This document shows positions 17,685 to 26,569 of a stretch of 64,000 bases of DNA, one piece after another. The notes beneath the pieces are model-generated. The model had not been told where the DNA came from. It did not search any database and saw nothing but the letters and a program-made list of their open reading frames with translations. A program made the position numbers and the translations under genes. This stretch comes from Hyphomicrobiales bacterium (GTDB lineage: Bacteria > Pseudomonadota > Alphaproteobacteria > Rhizobiales > Rhizobiaceae): assembly GCA_900473205.1 (NCBI GenBank), contig UCLB01000009.1:62001-126000 (forward strand). The letters run 5' to 3'. Within the stretch, counting starts at the first letter, position 1; every line of letters begins with the position of its first letter.

Positions 17685-18725
17685 TCAACCGGCGACGAGA
17701 GCGTCGAACTGGCGGATCCATTCCGCACGGTTCTTGTTGATTGCAGCCCAGTCCGGATAGACCAGCGATGCCAGCTGTTCGCGCTTTACATAGGCCTCGA
17801 TACCCGGAGTGAGTTCGACTTCCTTGTTCGTCGGGAACATCTCGGTCGGCGGCATTTTCAGCTTGTCCTGCGCTGCCTTGGAGATGGCCGCATCCATATA
17901 GGCATAGGCCGCGTCGGGGTTCTTCGCGCCCTTGGTCAGGTGGATGTTGACGGGCGCTGCTGGCGAACCGGTTTCCGGCTGGACGAATTCGGCCTTCAAG
18001 CCCATGGACTTGAGACGGGCGACATTGCCGGTCGAGCACATGAAGACGGCGATTTCACCCTGCTGGAACAGCGTCATCTGGTTATTGGTGCTGGCGACGA
18101 CGCCCTTGATGTGTTCGGGATGGTCCTTGAACAGCTTAAACACGGCGTCCATGTCTGTGGGGCCTTTGCCAAATATCTTGGCGATTTCGGTATAGGCCAT
18201 GACGCCGGTGTTGGAGGCAAAACCGGTCCAGGAGACAAGGCCTTTGTAGACAGGGTTTTCGAACAGGTCGCGGTAACCCTTCGGAGCCGGAACCAGATCC
18301 GGGTTGTAGGCGATGCCATTGACTTCGACTGTGACGGTCGGACCGTATTCGCCCTGGAATGCCGGATCGAGCATGCTCCAGTTCTTGAGCTTGGACGGAT
18401 CGATCTTCTGGATCAGGTCATTCTCGATGGCGACGGCCATCTGGCCGGGCGACATCAGCAGTGTGTCGTAAGGCGGATTTCCAGGGCTCGCCATGACCTT
18501 GGCCAACTGGTCCTGCGCCATGGCTGGCGCGACCGTCAGATCGAAACCGGCTTCTTTGACGAGTGGCGTTAGTACCGTGCGATAGCCGTCTTCCCAGTTG
18601 CCCGGAAAGGTCGCGGCGATTGCGGTGCCACCCGCAGCACGGGCTGCAAAGGGGGCGGTGACGGCTACTGCCGCACCAGCGGCAAGCAATCCGAAATGAC
18701 GTCGTGTGATGTTAAAGTCCTGCAT
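17685..18725 (-). CDS. ABC transporter substrate-binding protein, PotD-like (Tat-type signal)
   Basis: A 346-residue periplasmic binding protein of the polyamine/iron type. The N-terminus, with ITRRHFGLLAAGAAVAV, is a twin-arginine-like signal ending near AARA. The start at 18725 has GAGGTG 5 nt upstream; the earlier ATG at 18752 has none. The mature part includes PGNWEDGYR and the usual hinge YTEIAKIFGKGPTDMDAVF. Ligand unknown; a nitrogenous compound is suggested by the M24-fold enzyme in the operon. Confidence 0.85.
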   Translation of the reverse strand: MQDFNITRRHFGLLAAGAAVAVTAPFAARAAGGTAIAATFPGNWEDGYRTVLTPLVKEAGFDLTVAPAMAQDQLAKVMASPGNPPYDTLLMSPGQMAVAIENDLIQKIDPSKLKNWSMLDPAFQGEYGPTVTVEVNGIAYNPDLVPAPKGYRDLFENPVYKGLVSWTGFASNTGVMAYTEIAKIFGKGPTDMDAVFKLFKDHPEHIKGVVASTNNQMTLFQQGEIAVFMCSTGNVARLKSMGLKAEFVQPETGSPAAPVNIHLTKGAKNPDAAYAYMDAAISKAAQDKLKMPPTEMFPTNKEVELTPGIEAYVKREQLASLVYPDWAAINKNRAEWIRQFDALVAG

Positions 18726-18748
18726 CTGTTCACCTCTGTTGTTGTTGT

Positions 18749-19864
18749 TCATTCACTGGATGCTTCCGGTTCGCTCGGAAAGGCGTGACACCTTGCGGTG
18801 TCAATCTCGGCAAAGAGCTGTGCTCCCGGCCCGGGAATGAATGTGGCCGGTCCACGCACCTGCGAAGCGCGCAGGCCCGTGCCGTCCTCAAGAAGAAGAT
18901 CATGGACGAGCGTCGGCCCGAGGGGCACAGACACGGTCAGCCGTGCTGGCAGTGCGAATTCGCTTGGGCTCGTCGAAAGACGGACGTCTTCGGGGCGGAA
19001 GGTGATGGTGACCTTGGAGCCAACCGTAAAGTTCAGGCGACGCGGTAGAACGAGTGGTCTGCCATTCGTGAGCGCAATGGTCGTCGCCTCCGCCTCCAGC
19101 TGCTCAACCATGCCGTGCAGCAGATTGGCCTGGCCGATGAAGGTGTTGACGAAAAGCGTCTTCGGCCGGTCATAAACGGCCATCGGCGTGTCGATCTGCT
19201 CGACATTGCCCTTGTTCATCAGGACCAGACGTCCGGCAAGGCTTTGCGCCTCTTCCTGGTCATGCGTGACGATCAGCGTTGTGATGCCGAGGGTTTTCTG
19301 CAAATGCAGGAGTTCGACCTGCAAATCAAAGCGAAGTGCGCGGTCGAGAGCGCCGAAGGGTTCGTCGAGCAAGAGAAGCGAGGGCCGTCCGGCAATGGCA
19401 CGGGCAACCGCCACGCGCTGCTGCTGGCCGCCGGAGAGTTCACGTGGCAAGCGGTTTCCATAACCGTTCAACTGCACGAGCGAGAGCATTTCCTCGACGC
19501 GCTCTTTGCGTTTCGCACGCGGTACCTGCTGGCAGGCCAGTGGATAGGCGATGTTTTCAGCCACAGTCAGGTGCGGAAACAGCGCGTAATTCTGGAACAC
19601 CATGCCGATGCCACGGGAGCGCGCGGACACGTTGGCGAGATCTTGGCCACCAAGCTGGATCACGCCGTTCTTCGGCTGAATCAAACCGGCAATTGCCCGC
19701 AGCACCGTGGACTTGCCACAGCCGCTCGGCCCCAGAAGCGCAACAATCTCACCTGCAGCGACCTCGAACGAGATATCGCTGATCGCATTCTGTCCGCCAT
19801 AGCTATGGGTCAGGCCGCGAACGCTGAGCTGCTTACCATCGCCTGCCTTCGAGCCCTCTGCCAT
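18749..19864 (-). CDS. ABC transporter ATP-binding protein, PotA-like
   Basis: A 371-residue ATPase with a C-terminal TOBE-like domain. Walker A is GPSGCGKST, the signature [16 protein letters not shown] and Walker B LLLLDEPFGALD. Two upstream ATGs (20008 and 19966) keep the frame open, but AAAGGGAT before the ATG at 19864 and the family N-terminus favour the shorter form. It is the first gene of the minus-strand operon ATPase, binding protein, two permeases, M24-fold protein, flavin reductase. Confidence 0.87.
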   Translation of the reverse strand: MAEGSKAGDGKQLSVRGLTHSYGGQNAISDISFEVAAGEIVALLGPSGCGKSTVLRAIAGLIQPKNGVIQLGGQDLANVSARSRGIGMVFQNYALFPHLTVAENIAYPLACQQVPRAKRKERVEEMLSLVQLNGYGNRLPRELSGGQQQRVAVARAIAGRPSLLLLDEPFGALDRALRFDLQVELLHLQKTLGITTLIVTHDQEEAQSLAGRLVLMNKGNVEQIDTPMAVYDRPKTLFVNTFIGQANLLHGMVEQLEAEATTIALTNGRPLVLPRRLNFTVGSKVTITFRPEDVRLSTSPSEFALPARLTVSVPLGPTLVHDLLLEDGTGLRASQVRGPATFIPGPGAQLFAEIDTARCHAFPSEPEASSE

Positions 19865-20493
19865 TGATATCCCTTTGGGTTGCCCGCTGCCGTCAAAGTT
19901 TTCTGCGCCCGCTGCTACGAGGCGAAGATGGAATCGATCAGCGATTTGGGTTTCTGTGTTGGTCATGCCAAGGGTTTTGCAAGCTGCGTGCCAGTTTGCG
20001 ATTTTCAACGGAAAGCCATCATCAACATATTGATTAAAAATAATTATTTCTGATTTTTATGTTTGCGAATGTTCATAATAATATTCAATCGAATTTATTT
20101 TCGGATTTAAAAAATGTGCATTTCTGAGCGATACCGCTTATTCAATAAGCAGTATTTCAGCCCCTAAACGGAAAAATTTGCCGTTGATTGATCGAAAGTA
20201 GTTGGCAGATCATGGCCGCCGCAATTTGAAAAATTATCGGAATACGCTGCGAAAGCAGAAACCTAGGCTGTCGAGCGTCAACCTGCGGCATCAAGGCCGT
20301 TAGGAGGGATGATTTTTTAATCAGTATTATTACGAATTTTTATGCGAATATCTGTGCGAAATATCTTGAGACTCAGGAACTCAAAAATAAGTCATAAAAA
20401 ACAATGCGCTGAATATTCACCCATCAAGCTGGCATGCAGATTGCATCGTACTTCCCGTGAATTCAAACCGATAAAAATCAAAAAGGGGATCGC
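19865..20493. promoter_or_regulatory. AT-rich divergent control region with a 15-bp palindrome
   Basis: This 629-bp gap separates two divergent ABC operons. GCTTATTCAATAAGC at 20136-20150 is a perfect palindrome around one central base and a likely operator. Near-identical direct copies TGCGAATATC and TGCGAAATATC follow each other at 20342-20364. The RBS AAAGGGGATCGC precedes the start at 20494. No gene or RNA was recognised in the gap. Confidence 0.5.
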
Positions 20494-21426
20494 ATGCGCA
20501 GCTTCAAGACAAATCTCAAGAATGGCCTGACGGGTATCGCTTTCGTATTGCTGGCCACCTCCGCACATGCAGCAGAAGGCAACACCATCAAAATGGTGCC
20601 GGATGCCGTTGTCGCCAAACTGCCGGGCGTCGTGTTCGACAAGGCGCTGGCGGACCGCCTTCCACCTGCAATCAAGGACAAGAAAGTGCTCAAGGTGGCA
20701 ACCGATTTGACGCCGCCCATCAGCTTTCAGTCGGAAGACGGCAAGCTGATCGGGATCGATGCCGATATCGCCGCAGCACTCGGCGTCATTCTCGGCGTCG
20801 ATGTTCAGATGACAAATGTCGGCGCAGGTGCGGCAATCGTACCCGCTGTCCTCTCCAAGCGTTTCGACATGACCATTTCCGGCATCAATGACGATGTGGA
20901 GCTGGAAAAGCAGGTCGATGTCATCGACTACATGTTTGATGCCACGACAATCATGACCATCAAGGGCAATCCGCTCGGCATCAAGAGCATGGAAGACCTC
21001 TGCGGCAAGAAGGTTGCCGTGCCGGTCGGCACGTTCCAGGCACGCATGGTGGAAGCCGCATCGGCAAAATGCGCGACACCCATGAACATCATGTCGATCC
21101 CGAAAATGCCTGACGTCTTGCAGGCCGTACGCACCGGCCGCGCTGACGCAACCGTCAACGGTTATGCCACGAGCGTCTATACAACCGAAAACCAGACCGG
21201 CAAGGGCTTCGGACTTCAAGCGCTGCCCGATGTGCGCCTAGCGGTCGGCTATCTCGGCATGCTGGTATCGAAGGACAATCCGGACCTGCGCGATACGGTA
21301 ATCGCCTCGCTTCAGCATATGGTCGATACCGGTGCCTACAAGGCCATCATGGAGAAATGGGGCCTTGGCCCACTGGCCGTGACGACCGTGAAATTCAACG
21401 ACGCCGCCAGCATGCCGGTGAATTGA
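20494..21426 (+). CDS. ABC transporter substrate-binding protein, family 3 (amino-acid type)
   Basis: A 310-residue periplasmic receptor. A Sec signal peptide ends near ATSAHA (residue 26). The type-3 fold is recognised by LKVATDLTPPISFQSEDGKL, IGIDADIAAALGVILG, RFDMTISGINDD and GKKVAVPVGTFQ. The ligand is a polar amino acid or opine-like compound by family; the TIM-barrel isomerase downstream hints at a sugar-containing ligand. It is the first gene of the operon and has a strong RBS. Confidence 0.87.
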   Translation: MRSFKTNLKNGLTGIAFVLLATSAHAAEGNTIKMVPDAVVAKLPGVVFDKALADRLPPAIKDKKVLKVATDLTPPISFQSEDGKLIGIDADIAAALGVILGVDVQMTNVGAGAAIVPAVLSKRFDMTISGINDDVELEKQVDVIDYMFDATTIMTIKGNPLGIKSMEDLCGKKVAVPVGTFQARMVEAASAKCATPMNIMSIPKMPDVLQAVRTGRADATVNGYATSVYTTENQTGKGFGLQALPDVRLAVGYLGMLVSKDNPDLRDTVIASLQHMVDTGAYKAIMEKWGLGPLAVTTVKFNDAASMPVN

Positions 21427-21429
21427 GCC

Positions 21430-22302
21430 ATGGCCCTATTCGCTCAACCCGTCGGCATGGCCATCGCCCCACCGTTCGGCAAGCCGATACGGTGGGAGCA
21501 GATCACATCCGGTACCAGCGCGATCCTCGCGCTGGCTCTCTTCGTCCTCACCATCGCACGCAACCAGACTGTCCAATGGGGCGAAATTCCGCGTTTTATG
21601 GTCGACCCGGTTATTCTCGACGGCGTCGTTCTGACGTTGCAGCTGACGGCCGGTGCCATGGTCTTCGGCATCGCTTTCGGCTGCATCGTTGCCGTCATGG
21701 CCACAAGCCAGAATATTGTTTTGAAAGCGATGGCTGTCGCCTTCGTCTGGTGTTTTCGTGGCGTGCCGCTCATCGTCCAGATTTTCTTCTGGTTCAACAT
21801 CGCACTGTTCATTCCGCAAGTGGGCATTGGCGCCTATTCCATATCGATCAACGAACTCGTCACTCCTGCCCTTGCAGGCTTTCTGGCGCTCGGCTTGCAT
21901 GAGGCCGCCAATATGAGCGAGATCATTCGTGGCGGATTGACCGCCGTGGATCGTGGCCAGCGCGAAGCCGCCTCGTCACTGGGCCTGCGACCGCTCCAGC
22001 CCCTTCGAACCGTGGTTCTCCCACAGGCCGTCCGCCTCATTGTCCCTCCGACCGGCAACCAGGCCATCGGAATGCTGAAGGCTAGCGCCATCGTTTCCGT
22101 CATCGGCATGCAGGACTTACTGACCCAGGCGCAGGCCATCTATGCGCGCAACTTCCTTGTCATCGAGCTGCTGTGCGTCGCCTCGCTCTGGTACCTCCTC
22201 ATCACGTCAATCGCATCGATCGGCCAGCATTTTCTGGAGAAACGCCTCGCACCGAAAGGCCGGGATGCCGGGGCGCAGAAAGATACCCCACGCCGTGCCT
22301 GA
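21430..22302 (+). CDS. amino-acid-type ABC transporter permease
   Basis: A 290-residue HisM/GlnP-like permease with the His/Glu/Gln signature GVVLTLQLTAGAMVFGIAFG and the EAA loop EAASSLGLRPLQPLRTVVLP. It starts 3 bp after the binding-protein gene. A single permease gene is present, so a homodimer is expected. No cognate ATPase gene is in this operon, so one encoded elsewhere must serve it. Confidence 0.87.
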   Translation: MALFAQPVGMAIAPPFGKPIRWEQITSGTSAILALALFVLTIARNQTVQWGEIPRFMVDPVILDGVVLTLQLTAGAMVFGIAFGCIVAVMATSQNIVLKAMAVAFVWCFRGVPLIVQIFFWFNIALFIPQVGIGAYSISINELVTPALAGFLALGLHEAANMSEIIRGGLTAVDRGQREAASSLGLRPLQPLRTVVLPQAVRLIVPPTGNQAIGMLKASAIVSVIGMQDLLTQAQAIYARNFLVIELLCVASLWYLLITSIASIGQHFLEKRLAPKGRDAGAQKDTPRRA

Positions 22303-22380
22303 CGCGACGCCAACTCAACCATCAATCAAACGGAAATGCCATTGCAGCAAATCCGATCTGGAAACATCAAGGAGCAGATC

Positions 22381-23511
22381 ATGAAATTAGGCATCGACGG
22401 ACAGAAACTGCCCGAAGCGAAAAAACGCGGACCACTCAAAAGCCTCGAACACGTCAAGGAAATCGGTCTCGGCGGCATCTTCTTCAGCACGATCCTCGAC
22501 ATGAGCGAAACATTGGACAAGGGCGAACTCGCTGATATCAGAGCCAAGGCCGACGAACTTGGCCTTTATCTCGAAGCGGGCGTTGGCAAGATCAACCCCT
22601 ATTGCAGCGCCGAGGCCCCGGAGTTCCGCGCGATCGGCGGCGGCGATGTCATCCTCGGTTTCACCCGCATGATCGAAGCGAGTGCGGCCATCGGCTGCCT
22701 TGAACTGTGGGTGTCGCCAGGAAATTTCAAATCGGAATATCGCGGAAGGCTGGCCAATGACCGCTTCCGCACCGATGTGACTTGGGACGAGCAGTTGCTA
22801 GCCATCGAAAAGGTACTGCAGAAACTCGCACCCGTAGCACGCGCGCACGGCGTCCATCTCAACATGGAAACCCACGACGAGATCACCTCTTTTGAAATCC
22901 TCCGGCTGATCGAAAAGGTTGGCGAGGATAGTATGGGCATCGTCTTCGACACGGCCAATGGCCTGCAACGCGCTGAACACCCGGTCTTCGCTGCAAAACG
23001 CGTCGCGCCCTATGTGCGCCAGACCCACATCAAGGATGCCTATGTCGGCCACGCCACGGGCGGCCTCGATTTCCAGACCCGCCCGGTCGGTCGCGGCATT
23101 GTCGATTTCGCTGAGATCATCCCCATTCTCGCCAAAGCCAATCCCGACCTGAACCTCTCCCTTGAGGTCGCAGCATCTGTCGAAGACAAGCCACGCAAGG
23201 CCAATCCCCGCCAATGCATCGAGATCAACGACCCCATCTGGCGTGCAGGCCACCCTGATCTGACGCCGGAGGAACTGGACGCCTATCTCGGATTGGTTGA
23301 TACCTTCGAGAAACGTGTGGCCATTGGAGACATTCCTGATTGGGAGACCTATGAGGCCAGCCAGTATGGCTACCCGACGTATGAGCACCAGTCCTATGGT
23401 TTCAATGAAGCGGTGACCTTCATCCAGAATTCTGCACGCCACATTGAAGAGGCTTGCCGAGACAGTGGAATTTCACTTTCGACGCCGCCCAGAAAGCAGC
23501 AGGCAGCCTAA
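22381..23511 (+). CDS. sugar phosphate isomerase/epimerase family TIM-barrel protein
   Basis: A 376-residue xylose-isomerase-like TIM barrel (AP-endonuclease-2 family). Metal-site candidates are H and E in HGVHLNMETHDE, D in GIVFDTANG and H in YVRQTHIKDAY. The start is the ATG at 22381 with AAGGAG 6 nt upstream; an open extension to 22336 lacks an RBS. It follows the importer genes and probably isomerises or cleaves the imported compound. The exact reaction is not readable. Confidence 0.8.
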   Translation: MKLGIDGQKLPEAKKRGPLKSLEHVKEIGLGGIFFSTILDMSETLDKGELADIRAKADELGLYLEAGVGKINPYCSAEAPEFRAIGGGDVILGFTRMIEASAAIGCLELWVSPGNFKSEYRGRLANDRFRTDVTWDEQLLAIEKVLQKLAPVARAHGVHLNMETHDEITSFEILRLIEKVGEDSMGIVFDTANGLQRAEHPVFAAKRVAPYVRQTHIKDAYVGHATGGLDFQTRPVGRGIVDFAEIIPILAKANPDLNLSLEVAASVEDKPRKANPRQCIEINDPIWRAGHPDLTPEELDAYLGLVDTFEKRVAIGDIPDWETYEASQYGYPTYEHQSYGFNEAVTFIQNSARHIEEACRDSGISLSTPPRKQQAA

Positions 23512-23576
23512 TATCCCGATTTCATCGGAGACGTATGTCACCAACTTTAAATACCATGGGACGAACTGGATTTTTA

Positions 23577-23633
23577 GGATCAAGCGCATATACGCAGGAA
23601 TATTCCCATGAAAATAATCATATCGCTTGATCC
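23577..23633. promoter_or_regulatory. 10-bp inverted repeat before the GntR gene
   Basis: GGATCAAGCG (23577-23586) and CGCTTGATCC (23624-23633) are exact inverted copies 37 nt apart, just before the GntR-family gene at 23649. The similarity extends inward (ATAT follows each core). Two matching half-elements suggest autoregulation, perhaps with DNA looping. Confidence 0.55.
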
Positions 23634-23648
23634 GATCTGGAGACGACA

Positions 23649-24401
23649 ATGAAGACCACAAGGCGACGTCTAAGCGCCAAGAACGCACCCAAGGCCAGCA
23701 GCGCGGTGGATACGGCCGAAACCGCCAATGACGACGTGACCGAGCGCATCCGCAACACACTCGCCGCGGCCATTGGTGAGGGCGCGCTCAAGCCGGGCGT
23801 CAAAATTCTTGAGGACGCAATCGCCGACCATTTTGGCGTCAGCCGCACCGTCGTGCGCGGCGCGCTTGGCGTGCTGGAAAGCGATCATCTTCTTGAGCGC
23901 AAGAAGAACCGTGGCACCTTCGTGGCTGAGCCAGGCATCGAGGAAGCCAAAGCCCTGTTCGAGGCACGGCGTAAGCTTGAACACGTCATCCTCGAACTCG
24001 TCATGGACCGCGCGACCATTGATGAACTGGATGCGCTGGAAAAACTGACCGACGAAGAAGAGCACATCCATCACCATGGCGACGAAAAGTCGAAGACGGT
24101 CCTATCCGGCAAGTTCCATGTCGTTCTGGCAGACCTCGGTGGCAACGCCGTCATGACGGAGATGCTCTCCAAAATCGTCGCCCGCCTCTCTCTCGTCATG
24201 TCGCTCTACGAAGAGGAGCGTAAGGATGATTGTGGCGCAGATCATCACCGCCTGATCGTCACGGCCCTGAAAGCGAAGGATTTAGCGAAGGCGCAGCAGT
24301 TGATGGACCACCACCTCGCAGACATAGAAGGTCGGGTCCGGCTGACCGAGGGTCAGGGAGATCGACATACGTTCCTGGCCGTGCTGGAGAATTTTTCCTG
24401 A
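23649..24401 (+). CDS. GntR-family regulator, FCD subfamily
   Basis: A 250-residue transcription factor with a lysine- and arginine-rich leader, then a winged helix (about residues 30-100, EDAIADHFGVSRTVVRGALG) and an FCD domain with GKFHVVLADLGGN and DHHRLIVTALKA. It follows the importer/isomerase operon by 137 bp on the same strand and most likely responds to that operon's substrate. Its stop codon abuts a tRNA-like remnant. Confidence 0.87.
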   Translation: MKTTRRRLSAKNAPKASSAVDTAETANDDVTERIRNTLAAAIGEGALKPGVKILEDAIADHFGVSRTVVRGALGVLESDHLLERKKNRGTFVAEPGIEEAKALFEARRKLEHVILELVMDRATIDELDALEKLTDEEEHIHHHGDEKSKTVLSGKFHVVLADLGGNAVMTEMLSKIVARLSLVMSLYEEERKDDCGADHHRLIVTALKAKDLAKAQQLMDHHLADIEGRVRLTEGQGDRHTFLAVLENFS

Positions 24402-24405
24402 TGAC

Positions 24406-24475
24406 CGCCTTGAAGGGAATCGAACCTGAGTCCCATTTTTCCGTCGGACTTCCAAAACCGCTCGCGCGTCTGGAG
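24406..24475 (-). repeat. tRNA-like remnant d
   Basis: CCTTGAAGGGAATCGAACCT begins 5 bp after the GntR stop and resembles the reverse complement of a Ser/Leu-type tRNA 3' half. A D-arm-like TTCCAAAACCGCTC lies 25 nt further on. It stands between two convergent genes. Confidence 0.4.
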
Positions 24476-24496
24476 CCTAGAAAGAATTCCCACGCA

Positions 24497-25717
24497 CTAA
24501 TGCCACAACGCCGAAATTGGAACCGCCGATAAACGTTCCCCAAATGGAATTACCTTGTGGTGGTCGTAAAGGACCATGCCTGATACGAAGCGCTCTCCGC
24601 ATTCTTCGGCCAAAATTCGTAAGCCAGAGAAATCGGAATTTGTGACGGATGCTGCGGCTTTTATCTCGATACCGACAATCCGCCCTCGCCTGTCTTCAAC
24701 GACGATATCGACTTCATTCTGCTGCTTGTCACGAAAATGCGAAAACTCAAATCGTGTATGTGCGACACTGGCGAGTTTGAGTATCTCCCCAAAAACGAAA
24801 GTCTCAAGCAACGCCCCGAACTGCCCTCTGTCGTCCCGCATTCTCTCGAGAGACAGGTCACGAAGAGATGCAAGCAGACCAGAATCCAGGAAATGTATTT
24901 TTGGCGTTTTAGTTAAGCGCTTTAGTTTGTTGGAAAACCAAGGTTGAACGGTTCGGGCCAGGAACAGGCTCTCGAATATACCGACGTATTTCTGGGTTGT
25001 GACGTGGTTCATCCCGATGGGGGCGCCAATTCCGGAGTAGTTCACGAGTTGTCCCGAATGCTCAGCTAAAATTCGCAGCAAGCGTGGCATTTGCGCAATC
25101 TGCTCGATTTGGGCAACTTCACGAACGTCGCGTTGAACGATCGCTTGGATGTAATCCGCATACCAGTCGTGTTTGCGACTCAACGTTTTGCGGCTCAATG
25201 CCTCAGGATATCCACCGGCAAGGACCGCAGCCATCAAGTCGTCACCGATGACGGGTTCTCCGACCTTTGGTTCATTTTGAAAGGCGTCGCTCAGGAAGCT
25301 GCTGCCCGAGGTTCTGATCTCGCTCTGCGCAAGCGGCAGCAATCGAACGACCTCCATGCGTCCTGCGAGCGAGTCCGCCACGCGTGGCAGCGTCATAATA
25401 TTAGCTGAACCGGTCAGGAGGAAACGTCCCGGGCGCTGGTCGATATCCACACTTTCTTTGATTGCGAGCAACAGCTCGGGGGCGCGTTGAATTTCATCGA
25501 TGACGGCGCGATCTATACGCCTTACGAAGCCAACCGGATCCTGTCGCGCTGCATCCAGGGTGGTCGCATTGTCTAGAGTGTAATACTCCATGGCCTCTTT
25601 GGCTATCTTCTTTGCCAGTGTCGTTTTTCCTGATTGTCGGGGACCGACGATCATAATCACCCTTGTGTCTAACATGGCATCGGCAACACGTTGCTCGACG
25701 AGTCTCGGATAGAGCAT
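24497..25717 (-). CDS. AAA+ ATPase with DUF4143 domain
   Basis: A 406-residue P-loop ATPase. Walker A is IVGPRQSGKTTLAKKI, Walker B AVIDEIQRAPELL, and a sensor motif RFLLTGSANIMTLPRV follows. The second half is a DUF4143 nuclease-like domain ending with NEVDIVVEDRRGRIVGIEIKA, the D-E-K pattern of restriction-like folds. Such genes are often linked to mobile or defence-like loci; their role is unclear. Starts at 25717 (ATG, GAGAGG about 12 nt upstream) and 25756 (ATG inside the repeat array) are both possible; the shorter is used. Confidence 0.8.
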   Translation of the reverse strand: MLYPRLVEQRVADAMLDTRVIMIVGPRQSGKTTLAKKIAKEAMEYYTLDNATTLDAARQDPVGFVRRIDRAVIDEIQRAPELLLAIKESVDIDQRPGRFLLTGSANIMTLPRVADSLAGRMEVVRLLPLAQSEIRTSGSSFLSDAFQNEPKVGEPVIGDDLMAAVLAGGYPEALSRKTLSRKHDWYADYIQAIVQRDVREVAQIEQIAQMPRLLRILAEHSGQLVNYSGIGAPIGMNHVTTQKYVGIFESLFLARTVQPWFSNKLKRLTKTPKIHFLDSGLLASLRDLSLERMRDDRGQFGALLETFVFGEILKLASVAHTRFEFSHFRDKQQNEVDIVVEDRRGRIVGIEIKAAASVTNSDFSGLRILAEECGERFVSGMVLYDHHKVIPFGERLSAVPISALWH

Positions 25718-25738
25718 CACGGCCTTATTCCTCTCAAT

Positions 25739-25826
25739 GACCGTTTGAAAATACATTATTGACTAATTGAAAGTCAAGATTTGACCATTTGAAATTCATT
25801 TGCCGGCTGATTGAAAATAGAGGTCC
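25739..25826. repeat. four direct repeats at exact 22-bp period upstream of the AAA+ ATPase
   Basis: GACCGTTTGAAAAT (25739), GACTAATTGAAAGT (25761), GACCATTTGAAATT (25783) and GGCTGATTGAAAAT (25805) start exactly 22 bp apart. The conserved core is GACynnTTGAAAnT. Two helical turns per unit put all copies on one DNA face, as in an iteron or cooperative operator. The first copy contains the upstream candidate start codon of the ATPase gene. Confidence 0.7.
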
Positions 25827-25995
25827 GAACTCAGTGGCACGAGGTAGGCGAGAGTTACGCAGGCACCGACTCTCGCTAATCAATCATCCGAGTTGATTTA
25901 GCTGAAACGCGCCGAAAGGATGGTCATGAATGATGAGGAAGACAATTTGTGTATACGCTGGACACAATGCTGAGTTTTACAATGGAAGAATCCGA

Positions 25996-26063
25996 CGCCT
26001 CGAAACAATTCGAACCGTCAACCTGTCATATGATAAATCCTAAGCCATTAAGCCACTGGCACC
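25996..26063 (-). repeat. tRNA-like remnant g
   Basis: The plus strand carries AATTCGAACCGTCAACCTGT (T-arm and variable loop) and then CCTAAGCCATTAAGCCACTG (D-arm side) followed by GCACC, in the order of a reversed tRNA. The stems do not pair fully. It overlaps the end of the FecE-like fragment. The rest of 25830-25990 shows nothing recognisable. Confidence 0.45.
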
Positions 26064-26258
26064 ATCCGTGGGCGGACACTGCTTTTTAGCTCCGATCGAG
26101 CGGCGGCCCTTTGGTACGATCATCGGCGTCCCACTTACGAGATCCGAAATGACGATCGAGGGAAGGTTGAAGACGATCTGGACGAGGTCGGCAGTGACGA
26201 TCTCTGTTGGTCGCCCGCTGGCGGCAGGAGTACCATCTTCAATTTGATCCGAAAGTTC
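26040..26258 (-). pseudogene. fragment of a siderophore ABC ATPase (FecE/FepC-like C-terminus)
   Basis: On the minus strand the frame from 26258 reads PTEIVTADLVQIVFNLPSIV, then ISDLVSGTPMIVPKGRR, and ends at a TAG at 26040. This matches the C-terminal signature of Fe3+-siderophore ATPases, where a G(R/T)P-x-E-I-V-T segment, a VFGL-like motif and a D-P-V-S-G-T-P motif are conserved. About 70 codons survive; Walker motifs and start are absent, and an in-frame TGA lies just upstream. It is a relic of an iron-uptake operon. Confidence 0.55.
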
Positions 26259-26440
26259 GATTACTCACAAACATGAGTATTTAATGCAGGTTAATGCTCT
26301 CTCTAATAGGACGGCCGCCGAAAGCAATAGCCGATGAGGATTTTTGAAGCGTGTTGGCGGTCGGGCTCGGTTGGATCGAGGGTGTCGGGACACGGCGCGT
26401 CAGAGCCGGCACAAAGTTAATCTTGAAATCCGAGCTTTAA

Positions 26441-26500
26441 GCTCTTGAGCGGAGTCGAACTGCTGGCCACGCAGATAAAATTGTTTATCAATCTCGAATT
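26441..26500 (-). repeat. tRNA-like remnant e (weak)
   Basis: GCTCTTGAGCGGAGTCGAAC has the shared CTCTTGA start and a T-loop-like TCGAAC, followed by CTGGCCACGCAGATAAA. No D-arm is clear. The surrounding gap 26259-26569 has no recognisable gene. Confidence 0.3.
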
Positions 26501-26569
26501 TGACGTTACAGCCCTCTATTTTTGCGCGTTCTACTCAGCAGTACCCGCTGGAGATCTGGATGATCGTGA

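Noticed and set aside
25739-25826. CRISPR array
   Set aside because: The conserved core is only about 14 nt with 8-nt gaps, far too short for repeat plus spacer, and no cas genes are present.
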